This document shows positions 9,271 through 17,592 of a stretch of DNA of 64,000 nucleotides, one piece after another (positions within the stretch are counted from its first letter, which is position 1; the number at the start of each line of letters is the position of its first letter). The notes beneath the pieces are model-generated. The model saw only the letters and a program-made list of their open reading frames with translations. It searched no databases and was not told the DNA's origin. The DNA comes from Bin87 sp965116785 (lineage in GTDB: Bacteria; Chloroflexota; Dehalococcoidia; Lucifugimonadales; UBA3495). The stretch covers positions 1,922,001 to 1,986,000 of the forward strand of contig OZ220731.1 in assembly GCA_965116785.1 (NCBI GenBank), written 5' to 3'. A program made the translations under genes and the position numbers.

Positions 9271-9277
9271 GGGGTGT

Positions 9278-9724
9278 CTAAAAAGGCCTGCCTCGTGCCA
9301 GTCGTTTCAGGGTGAGTCCGGTCATGGCGATGTACAGCCAAGTTTCGGTGGTTTCGCACAGTGCTTCGTAATCCTTGCTCAGCCGGCGCTGCAGGTTCAG
9401 CCACCCGAAGGTCCGTTCCACTAGCCACCGGCCGGGCAGAATCCGGAAGGTATGCAGGCGAGCGGGGCGGCGCACCAGTGCCAGGGTCCAGCCGCCCACC
9501 GTCTTGGCCCATCCTGCCAGCTTGCCGCCGTAGCCACCATCGGGCCAGATCATCTGCAAACGGTCATAGCGACCTATCAGGCGTTGCAGTGCCAACCAAA
9601 CGCCGTCTCGGTCTTGAATGCTGGCGGGATGTACCGCCACGGCCAGCGGCAGTCCCAGGGTATCCACCACGATATGACGTTTCCGTCCCTTCACCTCTTT
9701 GCCCGCGTCATAGCCTCTGGGGCC
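9278..9724 (-). CDS. IS5-family transposase, C-terminal part (DDE domain)
   Basis: The second frame contains RGYDAGKEVKGRKRH, VDTLGLPL, a WPDGGYGGK segment with the second catalytic Asp, and RWLVERTFGWL with the catalytic Glu, which is the DDE_Tnp_1 end of the enzyme. An internal ATG at 9694 could start it alone, but the conserved residues begin before that, so it is a continuation of the 9708-10070 frame. The two frames together give a full-length IS5 transposase of about 260 residues if the shift is made. Confidence 0.78.
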   Translation of the reverse strand, partial: GPRGYDAGKEVKGRKRHIVVDTLGLPLAVAVHPASIQDRDGVWLALQRLIGRYDRLQMIWPDGGYGGKLAGWAKTVGGWTLALVRRPARLHTFRILPGRWLVERTFGWLNLQRRLSKDYEALCETTETWLYIAMTGLTLKRLARGRPF

Positions 9725-10070
9725 CCTTTTCGGTGGTCTTCACCGACTGGCTGTCAATGACGGCAGCGCTGGGACTGGAGGGACGACCTTGGGCTTGTCG
9801 CAACTCGGAATGGAGCACTTCGTTGGCCCGTTGCCGGGTTCCATCCCTACGCCAGGTGTGGAAATAGTGGAAGACGATGGGCCAGGGCGGCAGGTCGTGG
9901 GGCAACATTCGCCAAGAGCAACTGGTGCGCAGCACGTATCGGATGGCGTTTACAATCTCGCGACGGGGATACTTGACTGGCCGACCGCCGGGTTTGGGAG
10001 GCGGTAGGAGGGGTTCCAACAGGTACCATTCTCGGTTGTCCAGATCGGTGGGGTAAGCAGGTCTCTCCAT
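9708..10070 (-). CDS. IS5-family transposase, N-terminal part
   Basis: A 120-residue reading frame starting MERPAYPTDL with EWYLLEPLLP, ending SQSVKTTEKGPQRL. It is the DUF4096-type N-terminal domain plus the first catalytic Asp region (AVIDSQS) of IS427-group IS5 transposases. It stops just where the family continues with KGGPRGYDAGK. The continuation is found in the next frame, beginning at about 9725. Either the element uses programmed frameshifting at the A4G4C4 run near 9716-9727, or it has lost two bases and is inactive. Confidence 0.8.
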   Translation of the reverse strand: MERPAYPTDLDNREWYLLEPLLPPPKPGGRPVKYPRREIVNAIRYVLRTSCSWRMLPHDLPPWPIVFHYFHTWRRDGTRQRANEVLHSELRQAQGRPSSPSAAVIDSQSVKTTEKGPQRL

Positions 10071-10198
10071 GCCATCACGCTGACCCTAACTCCCATTCTC
10101 CCGCCTCTATTTTCCCATCCAAGTGAGAACCTTTTAAACACCCTCTTAGCCGACGAGTGCGCCTATATCCCTTCGGTAGATTCGGCTTTGATATGTAA

Positions 10199-10226
10199 AC
10201 GCCGGCGCGTTTCGTGCGCCGGCGCG
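10199..10226 (-). terminator. possible terminator after bfr
   Basis: A GC-rich hairpin (GCCGGCGCG / CGCGCCGGC around 10201-10223) lies just beyond the bfr stop on its transcribed side. The T tract is weak. Confidence 0.4.
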
Positions 10227-10250
10227 GGAAAGCCGTGATGCGGCGACCGA

Positions 10251-10724
10251 CTACTCCTCGTGGATCTGCTGGTTGAGCCAGAGGTCGATGCCGATGATCT
10301 TGACCGTCTCCAACTGGGTTTCCAACCAGTCCACATGCTCCTCCTCGGAGCGGATCATCTCCTGCAGGATGCCACGGGTGGTGTAGTCCTGCACCTGCTC
10401 GCAGTGGCTAATCGCGTCGACCAGCGCGCTCACGGCGTTCATCTCGGACTGCAAATCCAGTTCCAAGTCCTCCATTACGCTCTCGCCGACCATGATCTGG
10501 TTAAGACGCTGCAGATTGGGCACGCCCTCGAGGTAGAGGATGTGCTGGATTAGGTGTTGGGCGTCTTCCATCTCCTCCAGGCTGACATCGCGGAACCGCT
10601 TGTAGAGGCGGTCGAAGCCCCAGTTCTTGCACATTTCCGCCTGGACGAAATACTGGTTGATGGCGGTCAGTTCGATGGTGAGCAGGTTATTGAGATGGTC
10701 GACCACCCCGTCTTTGGCTTTCAA
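10251..10724 (-). CDS. bfr: bacterioferritin
   Basis: The iron-storage cage subunit. It is about 157 residues if it starts at TTG 10724, preceded by GGAGGG with a 7-base gap and giving the canonical start K-A-K-D-G-V-V-D-H-L. An ATG at 10739 would add five residues but sits inside the ribosome site. Numbered from that ATG, the ferroxidase ligands Glu23, Glu56, Glu99, Glu132 and His135 are present and Met57 is the heme ligand. The position of the usual His54 (next but one after Met) is Asp59, which is unusual. The bfd gene lies upstream on the same strand, but a terminator separates them. Confidence 0.9.
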   Translation of the reverse strand: MKAKDGVVDHLNNLLTIELTAINQYFVQAEMCKNWGFDRLYKRFRDVSLEEMEDAQHLIQHILYLEGVPNLQRLNQIMVGESVMEDLELDLQSEMNAVSALVDAISHCEQVQDYTTRGILQEMIRSEEEHVDWLETQLETVKIIGIDLWLNQQIHEE

Positions 10725-10789
10725 TGGGTATCCCTCCATGTCAATTCAGCGGCGAATCGATTGTAGCATTCCGCCGACTGGGGTCAGGC

Positions 10790-10822
10790 AAAAAGCTGGG
10801 CCGCCTGAATTCCGGGCGGCCC
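10790..10822 (-). terminator. intrinsic terminator of bfd
   Basis: The inverted repeat 10798-10805 with 10814-10822 (GGGCCGCC/GGGCGGCCC), followed on the minus strand by AGCTTTTT, is a good rho-independent terminator between bfd and bfr. Confidence 0.7.
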
Positions 10823-10871
10823 AATGCGCGCTGTGCCAGATGTCGCGGACGATTGGCGGAATGCCCGCCTC

Positions 10872-11096
10872 CTACCTCAGCGCCGGGGCGACTGCCGACG
10901 CAACGGCCCCGTCAACCTGGCGGAGTTTGATCTGCACCAAGTGCGCCACCGAGTCAATGTGCTTGGCGCACCGCCCGCAGCATTCGTCGTCGTCGAACCC
11001 GAAATGCTGCCGTATTCGCGTGGGCGTGTCGACACCGGCGCGCGCCGCGTCGACCGCTTCCGAAACCCTTATCGCTTTGCACACGCACAGAAACAT
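10872..11096 (-). CDS. bfd: bacterioferritin-associated ferredoxin
   Basis: A 74-residue BFD-like [2Fe-2S] protein that reduces bacterioferritin to release stored iron. The cluster ligands follow the Bfd pattern Cys4-x-Cys6 and Cys40-x2-Cys43, with an extra Cys39. The start at 11096 follows GGGAGAGCCT; an ATG four codons upstream overlaps that site. It is read in the same direction as bfr, about 150 bases upstream. A near-consensus promoter precedes it, so high expression on demand, probably under iron limitation, is expected. Confidence 0.88.
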   Translation of the reverse strand: MFLCVCKAIRVSEAVDAARAGVDTPTRIRQHFGFDDDECCGRCAKHIDSVAHLVQIKLRQVDGAVASAVAPALR

Positions 11097-11141
11097 AGGC
11101 TCTCCCAAATCTGTAATGTGCTTCCAGAATCCGTGGGCCTC

Positions 11142-11170
11142 AATCTACTCTCACCAAAGCGTTGTGTCAA
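11142..11170 (-). promoter_or_regulatory. strong sigma-70-type promoter of bfd
   Basis: On the minus strand TTGACA (11165-11170), a 17-base spacer and TAGATT (11142-11147) lie about 46 bases before the bfd start. A short inverted repeat, GTTG-TGT-CAAC at 11161-11171, overlaps the -35 and could be an operator. Confidence 0.7.
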
Positions 11171-11655
11171 CACATAACCAGGGGTGCCGACAGGATTATT
11201 TGCTCTGCGTCGATACGCTCTGCGAAGCTTGCAGGTTTGGGGTGATATCGCGTCGAACAGCGTGTAACGTCGGGATGAGTGGCGCGGAAAGCGGCGGAGA
11301 TGGCATCCGTTTTAGTTGCTCGCCTCGGTCGTTTTCGGTGCCCGGAGCGTGCCGCTGAAGCATTGATGACCGCGCCCCCGCGCTGTCGGAAACGGCGTGT
11401 GCCATTTGACAAAAATATTAAGTTGGGCATAATATCAAGCCACTGTGCAAGCGTAGACATGCTTATCGCTTGAATGACCTGCGATCTGTATAGCACCTTC
11501 GGCTACGAGTTGGTCTGCAACTCGATCCCGGTAGTGGGTATGGCCGGAGTCGACGGGAGCGTGGGTCGAGCAGCCCTGCCGCTGATCAAAACACCAACGG
11601 GAGCGCCGGGTGGAAGCCCCAGCCTGGCGTATCCTCGATTTTGAAAGGAGTGGCA
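11171..11655. other. intergenic region between divergent bfd and a membrane-protein gene
   Basis: About 485 bases with no convincing gene. Open frames here lack ribosome sites and family resemblance. Apart from the bfd and 11.4 kb promoters nothing recognisable is seen. Confidence 0.6.
11406..11433 (+). promoter_or_regulatory. sigma-70-type promoter of the 11.7 kb membrane protein
   Basis: TTGACA at 11406-11411, a 16-base AT-rich spacer and CATAAT at 11428-11433. The gene starts at 11656, leaving a leader of roughly 215 bases. Confidence 0.6.
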
Positions 11656-12426
11656 ATGGCTGACGACAGAGAGACCATCGACACAGATTCCGCAACGTCG
11701 GGCTCCGTTGTTCCATCGGACAGCGTTGCCGACCGGGCTGCCCGTTGGGGCGGCGTCTTCCTGATCCTGACCGCGTTGGTTACTGCGGTCATGGTTTACG
11801 CACGCGTGGCCTCCGAGGCGGACCAGGGAACACTGGTTGAATCGCTGCACGCGATTGCCGAGAACCGGGGAATGTACACCCTGTTCGGCGCGAGTAGAGT
11901 GGCGTCGGGCCTGATTCTGCTTCTGGCCGGTTGGTTCCTGCTGCGGACCTGGATCATCCGCGACCGGTGGGCCACGCCCTGGGTGCCTTACCTGTTCATC
12001 ATTTCGGGCGTGTGCACCTCCGTATCGGGGGTGTGCGCGCTGGTCATCGCCGCGCAGGCGGACGTTGGCGCCGCATCCGCGACGGGCGCTATGAGCATGG
12101 TTGTTGTGGACAACCTGCGCTGGATTGTTGGCAAGGTCGGGTTCACTGCCGCCGGCCTGGCCCTGATGGTTGCGGCGTGGTTCCAGTGGCAGGTGGGCGG
12201 GACGCTGAGAAAGGTATCGCCCGCTTCCGCGATCCTGGGCGTCGCGATGCAATTCATCTGGCTTAACGCGGCGACGATGGCGCACCCAATCATCGGCGGC
12301 CTGTTCTTCGTCTGGCTGCTGTTGATCGGCGCTATGTTGGCGACCGGAAGGGTGGAAAAGCATTTCGTGAGTCGGTACGGCGACCCGACACTGGACGACG
12401 CCGCCGATCCGCGCGACGGGGAGTGA
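11656..12426 (+). CDS. six-helix integral membrane protein, function unknown
   Basis: A 256-residue protein with an acidic 28-residue cytoplasmic-type N-terminus and about six membrane segments (roughly residues 30-50, 75-98, 103-126, 148-168, 186-206 and 214-232). The spacing and the long amphipathic loop after helix 1 recall DUF4386-type proteins, but I do not recognise it firmly. ATG 11656 follows AAAGGAG. A small zinc-ribbon gene begins 4 bases after its stop and is probably cotranscribed. No catalytic motif is visible. Confidence 0.7.
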   Translation: MADDRETIDTDSATSGSVVPSDSVADRAARWGGVFLILTALVTAVMVYARVASEADQGTLVESLHAIAENRGMYTLFGASRVASGLILLLAGWFLLRTWIIRDRWATPWVPYLFIISGVCTSVSGVCALVIAAQADVGAASATGAMSMVVVDNLRWIVGKVGFTAAGLALMVAAWFQWQVGGTLRKVSPASAILGVAMQFIWLNAATMAHPIIGGLFFVWLLLIGAMLATGRVEKHFVSRYGDPTLDDAADPRDGE

Positions 12427-12430
12427 CGCG

Positions 12431-12655
12431 ATGCCGGGTACGAAAAGGCAAACGTGTCCCCGATGCCTGGACGCCAACAACATCGTCAGCCGACACCGCA
12501 GGCGGGGAACGACGATAGTGAGAGAGCGCTACTGCCGGGGGTGCCGCCAACGGTTCTACACTGCTTCGCGCGACGATGGAATTGAACTTCATTGCGGCAA
12601 TCCATTCAAACCCAGGTCGGCGGACCGCTCCCGAAGCCCGTTCAACGCGGTGTGA
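12431..12655 (+). CDS. small NrdR-like zinc-ribbon protein
   Basis: A 74-residue protein with paired zinc ligands CPRC (residues 9-12) and CRGC (35-38). They are separated by a basic stretch RHRRRGTTIVRERY and followed by RQRF. This is the layout of the NrdR N-terminal zinc ribbon, whose full-length relatives repress ribonucleotide reductase genes, but the ATP-cone domain is absent. GGGAG precedes ATG 12431. It follows the membrane protein by 4 bases. It may be a stand-alone nucleic-acid-binding ribbon; no target can be named. Confidence 0.6.
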   Translation: MPGTKRQTCPRCLDANNIVSRHRRRGTTIVRERYCRGCRQRFYTASRDDGIELHCGNPFKPRSADRSRSPFNAV

Positions 12656-12737
12656 TTCAAAGCATGCAACGGATCGACCATGATTTCCGGAAACGCGCCG
12701 TCAGAGCCGGCGCTCCGGCATCGCGGAGGTAATCGAA

Positions 12738-14081
12738 TTGAGAGTGACCGTAATCGGGTTGGGGCACGTGGGAACAGTGGCGGCGGCCTGCCTCGCCCAT
12801 GCGGGTCACGATGTGACCGGCGTGGACACAGACCCGGACCGCGTCCGACGTCTTGGGTTGGGCGAAGTTCCCTTCTGCGAACCCGGCCTACAGGAGATGG
12901 CGGCGTCGGCAGTCGCATCGGAACGCCTCAGATTCAGTCAGCCCTCGGAATTTACCGAGCATCTCGGCGAGGTGGCGATGGTTGCCACGGGCACCCCTCC
13001 GGGCCCTGGTGGAGCGGCAGACCTGCGGCAGGTGGAGTCCGCATTGGCATGGGTCAAGGAAAGATGGCGCCGACGGAGCTCAGTAGTGATGAAGAGCACG
13101 GTCCCGCCCGGCGCCGGCCAGCAGTTTCTGTCCGGCGACCTGCGGATGCTGAGATCGAGTTACGTTTCCAACCCGGAATTCCTGCGTGAGGGCAGGTCGA
13201 TTGAGGACTGGCAGCATCCTGACCGGATTGTGGTCGGGACCGAGGGCGGGAACACTGCGGCCATCGATGCGATCCGGGGGATGTACGAATCCATCGACGC
13301 TCCCTGGATGATCACCGACATCACCAGCGCGGAGATGGTGAAGTACGCCAGCAATGCTTTGTTGGCCACTCGGATATCCTTCATGAACGAAATCGCCGCC
13401 TTATGCGAGCAGGTTGGAGCATCAATCGACGACGTCAGCGCAGGCGTGGCCATGGACCCGCGAACGGGGAGCAAAATCCACGCCGGCGTCGGCTACGGTG
13501 GCTCATGTTTCCGCAAGGATGTGGGCGCGTTGGACCACCTGGCGATGGCCACGGGCGTGGACGCCGAGATCCTGCGCGCGGTGATCGCGGTGAACCAACG
13601 GCAGAGGCTAATGCCGCGCCGCGCGATCCGCGAAAGGTTCGGCACGGCGATGTCGGGCCTTCGCGTGGCCGTGCTCGGTCTGGCTTTCAAACCGGGCACC
13701 GACGATGTTCGGGAGGCTCCGGCGTTGGAGTTGATCCGCGCGCTCTCCGGTGATGGCGCGTCGGTAGTCGCCTACGATCCGGAGGCGGTGATGAACGCAC
13801 AACCCCATCTGCCGCCCTCGGTCGAGCTGGCCGGGGACCCGGTTACAGCGGCCAGCGGCGCGCAGGCGACCGTCCTGATGACCGAATGGGACCAGATTGT
13901 TGGCGCGGACTGGGCGGACATCGCCGGCAGGATGCGTCCGCCTCGGTTCCTGTTCGACGGCAGGAACGCACTGGACCAAGCCCGGATGGCGCGTTTGGGT
14001 TTTGAATATGTTGGCGTGGGTCGGCGGCGGCGCCCCGTTTTGGATCGTCCGACGAACACAGCTCCGAAGGCGAGGATTTGA
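12738..14081 (+). CDS. UDP-glucose/GDP-mannose dehydrogenase family protein
   Basis: A 447-residue NAD-dependent nucleotide-sugar 6-dehydrogenase that oxidises a nucleotide hexose to the uronate. Visible are the Rossmann start VIGLGHVG, the NPEFLREG loop, Lys202 in EMVKYASN, the catalytic Cys257 in YGGSCFRKD, and the C-terminal half starting VAVLGLAFKPGTDD. The TTG start at 12738 is preceded by GGAGG with an 8-base gap. The epimerase starts 7 bases after its stop, so they form an operon supplying sugar nucleotides for surface polysaccharide. UDP-glucose versus GDP-mannose specificity cannot be decided by eye. Confidence 0.88.
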   Translation: MRVTVIGLGHVGTVAAACLAHAGHDVTGVDTDPDRVRRLGLGEVPFCEPGLQEMAASAVASERLRFSQPSEFTEHLGEVAMVATGTPPGPGGAADLRQVESALAWVKERWRRRSSVVMKSTVPPGAGQQFLSGDLRMLRSSYVSNPEFLREGRSIEDWQHPDRIVVGTEGGNTAAIDAIRGMYESIDAPWMITDITSAEMVKYASNALLATRISFMNEIAALCEQVGASIDDVSAGVAMDPRTGSKIHAGVGYGGSCFRKDVGALDHLAMATGVDAEILRAVIAVNQRQRLMPRRAIRERFGTAMSGLRVAVLGLAFKPGTDDVREAPALELIRALSGDGASVVAYDPEAVMNAQPHLPPSVELAGDPVTAASGAQATVLMTEWDQIVGADWADIAGRMRPPRFLFDGRNALDQARMARLGFEYVGVGRRRRPVLDRPTNTAPKARI

Positions 14082-14088
14082 CCGCGTC

Positions 14089-14991
14089 ATGAAATGCGTC
14101 GTGACAGGGGGGTGCGGATTCATCGGCACGCACCTGGTTGACCGCCTGGTAAACGATGGGCATCAGGTCGTCGTGCTGGACGATCTGTCCACCGGCAAGC
14201 TGGACGGGCTCAATCCGTCGGCGGAACCTCTCTATTGTTCCGTAACGGACGCGGACGCGCTGGTAATCGCAACCGAGGGCGCTGAGGCGGTGTTCCACAC
14301 GGCGGCGTGGGCTCGCGTAGAGCGATCCGTAGTCGACCCGGTCGGCACTCACGCGGTCAACGTGACAGGAACGTTGAACGTGCTGCGCGCCGCGCAGATC
14401 AACGGCGTGAGCCGAGTGGTCAACTCGTCGTCATCCAGCGTGTACGGCGACCATCCGACTCACCTCATGCGCGAGGATATGACGCCCAACCCCAAGTCGC
14501 CCTACGCGCTGCAGAAACTGATGGGAGAACAGTACGTCGGCCTGTTCGCGCGCCTATTCAGCATGAGCGTCGTGTCGCTGCGCTATTTCAACGTGTATGG
14601 TCCGGGTCAGCCATCAGAGGGACAGTATGCGCTGGTGATTCCCCGGTTCCTGCGCATGCGGCGGGAAGGCAGTCCCCTGACCGTGTACGGAGACGGAGAG
14701 CAGACGCGCTCCTACACCCATGTGTCCGATGTGGTGGAAGCGAACATTCTGGCTGCCTCGGCAGACGTGCCGGCCGGTGAACACATCGCGCTGAACATCG
14801 GGACTGGCCAGGAAACCTCGGTCAACCAGATAGCCGCAGCCATCGGCGGCCCGGTTCAGCACATCGTTCCCAATCCCAGGCAGCAGTTTGAAGAGGCCCG
14901 CAAGGCCGCGGATTGCTCACTGGCGCGGTCCCTCATCGGTTGGGAGCCCCGGGTCTCTTTTGCCGACGGCATCAAGGAACTGCTGGGATAG
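14089..14991 (+). CDS. NAD-dependent nucleotide-sugar epimerase/dehydratase (GalE-like)
   Basis: A 300-residue extended short-chain dehydrogenase. The cofactor motif is TGGCGFIG at residues 6-13, DDLSTGK follows, and the active-site pair is in SPYALQK. RYFNVYGPGQ and RSYTHVSDV are typical of UDP-glucose 4-epimerase relatives. The ATG at 14089 follows the dehydrogenase stop by 7 bases; an open frame extending back inside the dehydrogenase is not used. Its last 75 bases are overlapped by the converging membrane gene. Product stereochemistry is unknown. Confidence 0.87.
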   Translation: MKCVVTGGCGFIGTHLVDRLVNDGHQVVVLDDLSTGKLDGLNPSAEPLYCSVTDADALVIATEGAEAVFHTAAWARVERSVVDPVGTHAVNVTGTLNVLRAAQINGVSRVVNSSSSSVYGDHPTHLMREDMTPNPKSPYALQKLMGEQYVGLFARLFSMSVVSLRYFNVYGPGQPSEGQYALVIPRFLRMRREGSPLTVYGDGEQTRSYTHVSDVVEANILAASADVPAGEHIALNIGTGQETSVNQIAAAIGGPVQHIVPNPRQQFEEARKAADCSLARSLIGWEPRVSFADGIKELLG

Positions 14992-16398
14992 CCGCCGCCT
15001 GGCGCCGGAGATTTCCGGCCACAGCACGGCCGCGGTTGAGATCACAAACGCCGCCCACCACGCATAGGTGAGTTGCCAGGTTTCGGCGGTCCACCAGGTG
15101 TAGAGCGGGAACAGTCCGGCGACCGCCTGGAAGGGCACAAAGGTCATGTCAAAGGGGTCCACCGCGATGGTGATTTCCCCGGCGTGTCCCGCGTGGGCCA
15201 GGCCGCCGGTGAACACCAGGGTGCAGACGCCCAGCAGCGCAATGACCACTCGCATGGCCGTTGAAGATCGCCCTATCAACAACGCCAGCGGCGCGACGAA
15301 CAGCGGGACCACGGTCAGCATGGTACGGCCGGGGAACCACCAACCCATCATGGTGATAGCGACGAAGGTGGCAATCAGCAGTTGTATGACGGTCAGGACG
15401 AGCATCAAGCGTTGCTCCCATGATCGAGTGGCGAGCAACACCAGGGCGGGAAGCGCCGCCAGCAGCAGCGGAGCCCAGCGTCCGATGCCGAAGCTGCGGT
15501 CAATGAACAGCCCCCAGATCCGGTAGTAGCGGTCAGAAAACTCGACGTGGCCGCCGAGGATTTGGGCGGTGTTCCACTCTGAATAGACGACATTGACTCC
15601 ATAGGGGGTCAGGCCGCCGTAGATGTGCAGGTGGGCCCATGCGAACAGCGCCGCGGAAATACCACCGGTTGCCACCAGGGCGATCTGCCCACGCCGGTCC
15701 GCCCTGAACAGGAAATATATGGCCACCGGTACAACCAATGCCGCGTACTTGGCGCCCAGCCAACACATTGCGGTCAGCGCGGCGGCCAGGCAAAGGGCAT
15801 CGTACCAAGCCGGCTTTTTTCGGCGCGTGGCGATGAACAGGGCGGTCACCAACGCCAACGCGGCCGGAAACTCCGGGTAAATCTCCGTGGAGTAGATGAA
15901 CGCCGTCGCGGTCAGGCCTATCCCGAGCGTTGCTGCCCAGCATATGAACCGGCGACCCGTGAGCCGGTCGGCGAGGACGAAAGCCAGCGACATGGCCGCG
16001 GCCGCCATCAGCATCAACTGGATTTGGGTTCCTAGTAGTCCACCCAAAGCGAAACCGGGAATCACCAGAACCGAGAGCCCCGGGTTGTGCGGGCTGAGCA
16101 AGCGACCGTCGGGGGTCGGCGCCGACTGGAGCCACAGGTCGTCGGCGTGGTCGAAGAAAGATTTGTAGGATTTGGCGTCGAATTGATTCTGCACATCCAG
16201 GTCGCCGTCGCTCAGGAGACTCTGGGTGGTCAGCAGATAAAAGGGCTCGTCACCGGTGATGGATGCGCCACGGCTGGCGCGGATGTCGATCGAGAACGCG
16301 TAAGCGGCCGCCAGCAATAAGAAAAGAGCCGCCGCCCACAGCAGCAGCTCCCTTCCGGTGATGAATCGATGAACGTGGCGCGATGCGTCGCGAACCAT
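14917..16398 (-). CDS. multi-spanning membrane protein, GT-C glycosyltransferase-like
   Basis: About 493 residues with a short N-tail and some ten or more membrane helices. An early extracytoplasmic loop contains ITGDEPFYLLTTQSLLSDGDLD. The acidic pair after helix 1 is typical of GT-C enzymes, which use lipid-linked sugars. The start ATG overlaps the upstream stop by one base (TGATG), indicating translational coupling to the iron-binding lipoprotein gene. Its 3' end runs 75 bases into the opposite-strand epimerase gene. The specific sugar transfer is not inferable, and the GT-C label is itself tentative. Confidence 0.65.
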   Translation of the reverse strand: MVRDASRHVHRFITGRELLLWAAALFLLLAAAYAFSIDIRASRGASITGDEPFYLLTTQSLLSDGDLDVQNQFDAKSYKSFFDHADDLWLQSAPTPDGRLLSPHNPGLSVLVIPGFALGGLLGTQIQLMLMAAAAMSLAFVLADRLTGRRFICWAATLGIGLTATAFIYSTEIYPEFPAALALVTALFIATRRKKPAWYDALCLAAALTAMCWLGAKYAALVVPVAIYFLFRADRRGQIALVATGGISAALFAWAHLHIYGGLTPYGVNVVYSEWNTAQILGGHVEFSDRYYRIWGLFIDRSFGIGRWAPLLLAALPALVLLATRSWEQRLMLVLTVIQLLIATFVAITMMGWWFPGRTMLTVVPLFVAPLALLIGRSSTAMRVVIALLGVCTLVFTGGLAHAGHAGEITIAVDPFDMTFVPFQAVAGLFPLYTWWTAETWQLTYAWWAAFVISTAAVLWPEISGARRRLSQQFLDAVGKRDPGLPTDEGPRQ

Positions 16399-17555
16399 CA
16401 CGGCAGAACGTCGGTCTCACGCAGCAGTTTGAGCGTGCCCTCGAGGTCGCTGAGGTTGCCCAGGTCCACGTCCGGTGGGTCCAGGGACTCCATGGGAGGC
16501 AGATCGCCGACCGGTTCAACTCCGGCGGACACCGGGTACTCCTTGATTTCCTGGGCGAAGTAAGTTTGGGCCGGCGCCCCTAGCAGGAAGTCCACAAACT
16601 CGACGGCGATGTCCTTGTTTTCGGATGCGTCCAGGATGCCCACGCCGGCCACCAGTACCAGCGCGCCCGGATCGCCGTTGCCGATGTAGTGGTTGCGCGC
16701 ACCGAAGCCTTGGCCGTGTTCCTCCAGGAACCGTTCAAGGTAGTAGTGGTTCACGAAGCCCACGTCGACCTCGCCGGCTGCCGCGGCCGTCACGGTGGTC
16801 ACGTTATTGGGATAGTCCACCGCGTCGTTGTCCCGCATACCGAGCAGCCAGTCACGGGCCGCATCCTCGCCCAACTGCAAGCGCAGGGAGGTCACGAAAG
16901 CCTGGAATGAACCGTTGCGGGGCGCCCAGCCTACCCGACCGCGCCACTCCGGGGCGGTGAAGTCCAGGATGGACGGCGGCAGGTCGGTTTCGGGGTTGAT
17001 CGCGTCTGTGTTGTAGATGATGGTGCGGGCCCGGCCCGACGTGCCGATCCAGAGGCCGGCGGGAGAACGGAACCGGGGGTCCACTTTGTCCAGGGTTGCC
17101 TGCGGTATCGGCGCCAATATACCGTTGTCCGCCAGGATGCCCAGCGAGCCGGGCTCCTGCATGAACACCACGTCCGCGGGCGTGTTGTCGCCCTCTTCCA
17201 GCAGAGTAGCCGCCGTCGACGCGCTGCCCGCGTACTTCACGCGAATATCGATGCCAGTCTGCTCGCCGAAGGCCAGGAGCAGCGGGTGTACCAGCGTCTG
17301 CGACCGGCCGGAATACACGGTGAGCGTGCGATCCCGGTCCTCCACGGGAGCGAGGGTCGCCGGGACCGGCGTATTGGTCGGGGTCTGAACTGCGGTTGCT
17401 CCGGCAGTTGAACCGGCGGCTGCCGGAGGCGGCGAGGTGGGGACGGGCGGAGGTGGCGAACCACCCCCGCCGCATGCTACCAGCGCCATCGCCGACAGCA
17501 ACAACCCGGCTGTCCACCACAAAGCCCAATTGCCTCGACGCGACAGACTCTTCAT
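16398..17555 (-). CDS. Fe(III) ABC transporter substrate-binding lipoprotein (FbpA/FutA-like)
   Basis: A 385-residue lipoprotein. The signal peptide ends in a lipobox with Cys28 (LVAC), then a Pro/Ala/Thr linker to about residue 70. The mature domain starts LTVYSGRSQTLVHPLL, and the adjacent Tyr271-Tyr272 (NHYYLERF) match the iron-coordinating tyrosines of ferric-binding proteins. The start is chosen at 17555 because AGGAG lies 9 bases before it. No permease or ATPase gene is adjacent. The truncated ABC ATPase start fused to DtxR at 29.8 kb may be what remains of one. It is cotranscribed with the FEA1-like gene 37 bases upstream. Confidence 0.85.
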   Translation of the reverse strand: MKSLSRRGNWALWWTAGLLLSAMALVACGGGGSPPPPVPTSPPPAAAGSTAGATAVQTPTNTPVPATLAPVEDRDRTLTVYSGRSQTLVHPLLLAFGEQTGIDIRVKYAGSASTAATLLEEGDNTPADVVFMQEPGSLGILADNGILAPIPQATLDKVDPRFRSPAGLWIGTSGRARTIIYNTDAINPETDLPPSILDFTAPEWRGRVGWAPRNGSFQAFVTSLRLQLGEDAARDWLLGMRDNDAVDYPNNVTTVTAAAAGEVDVGFVNHYYLERFLEEHGQGFGARNHYIGNGDPGALVLVAGVGILDASENKDIAVEFVDFLLGAPAQTYFAQEIKEYPVSAGVEPVGDLPPMESLDPPDVDLGNLSDLEGTLKLLRETDVLP

Positions 17556-17592
17556 GCTTAGGTTCTCCTGTTGTGGGCTGACGAGTCTATCA

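Larger units (their letters stand above)
9271..10146 (-). mobile_element. IS5-family insertion sequence (IS427-like), inserted in the IS3 relic
   Basis: About 0.88 kb, bounded by imperfect inverted repeats: GGGGTGTCTAAAAAGG at 9271 and, on the opposite strand, GAGGGTGTTTAAAAGG at the right end near 10146. The interior encodes a two-part transposase on the minus strand. The left end breaks the IS3 transposase remnant, so the IS5 insertion is the younger event. A target duplication could not be fixed by eye; CTAA on the left and TTAG on the right are the flanking bases. Confidence 0.8.
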
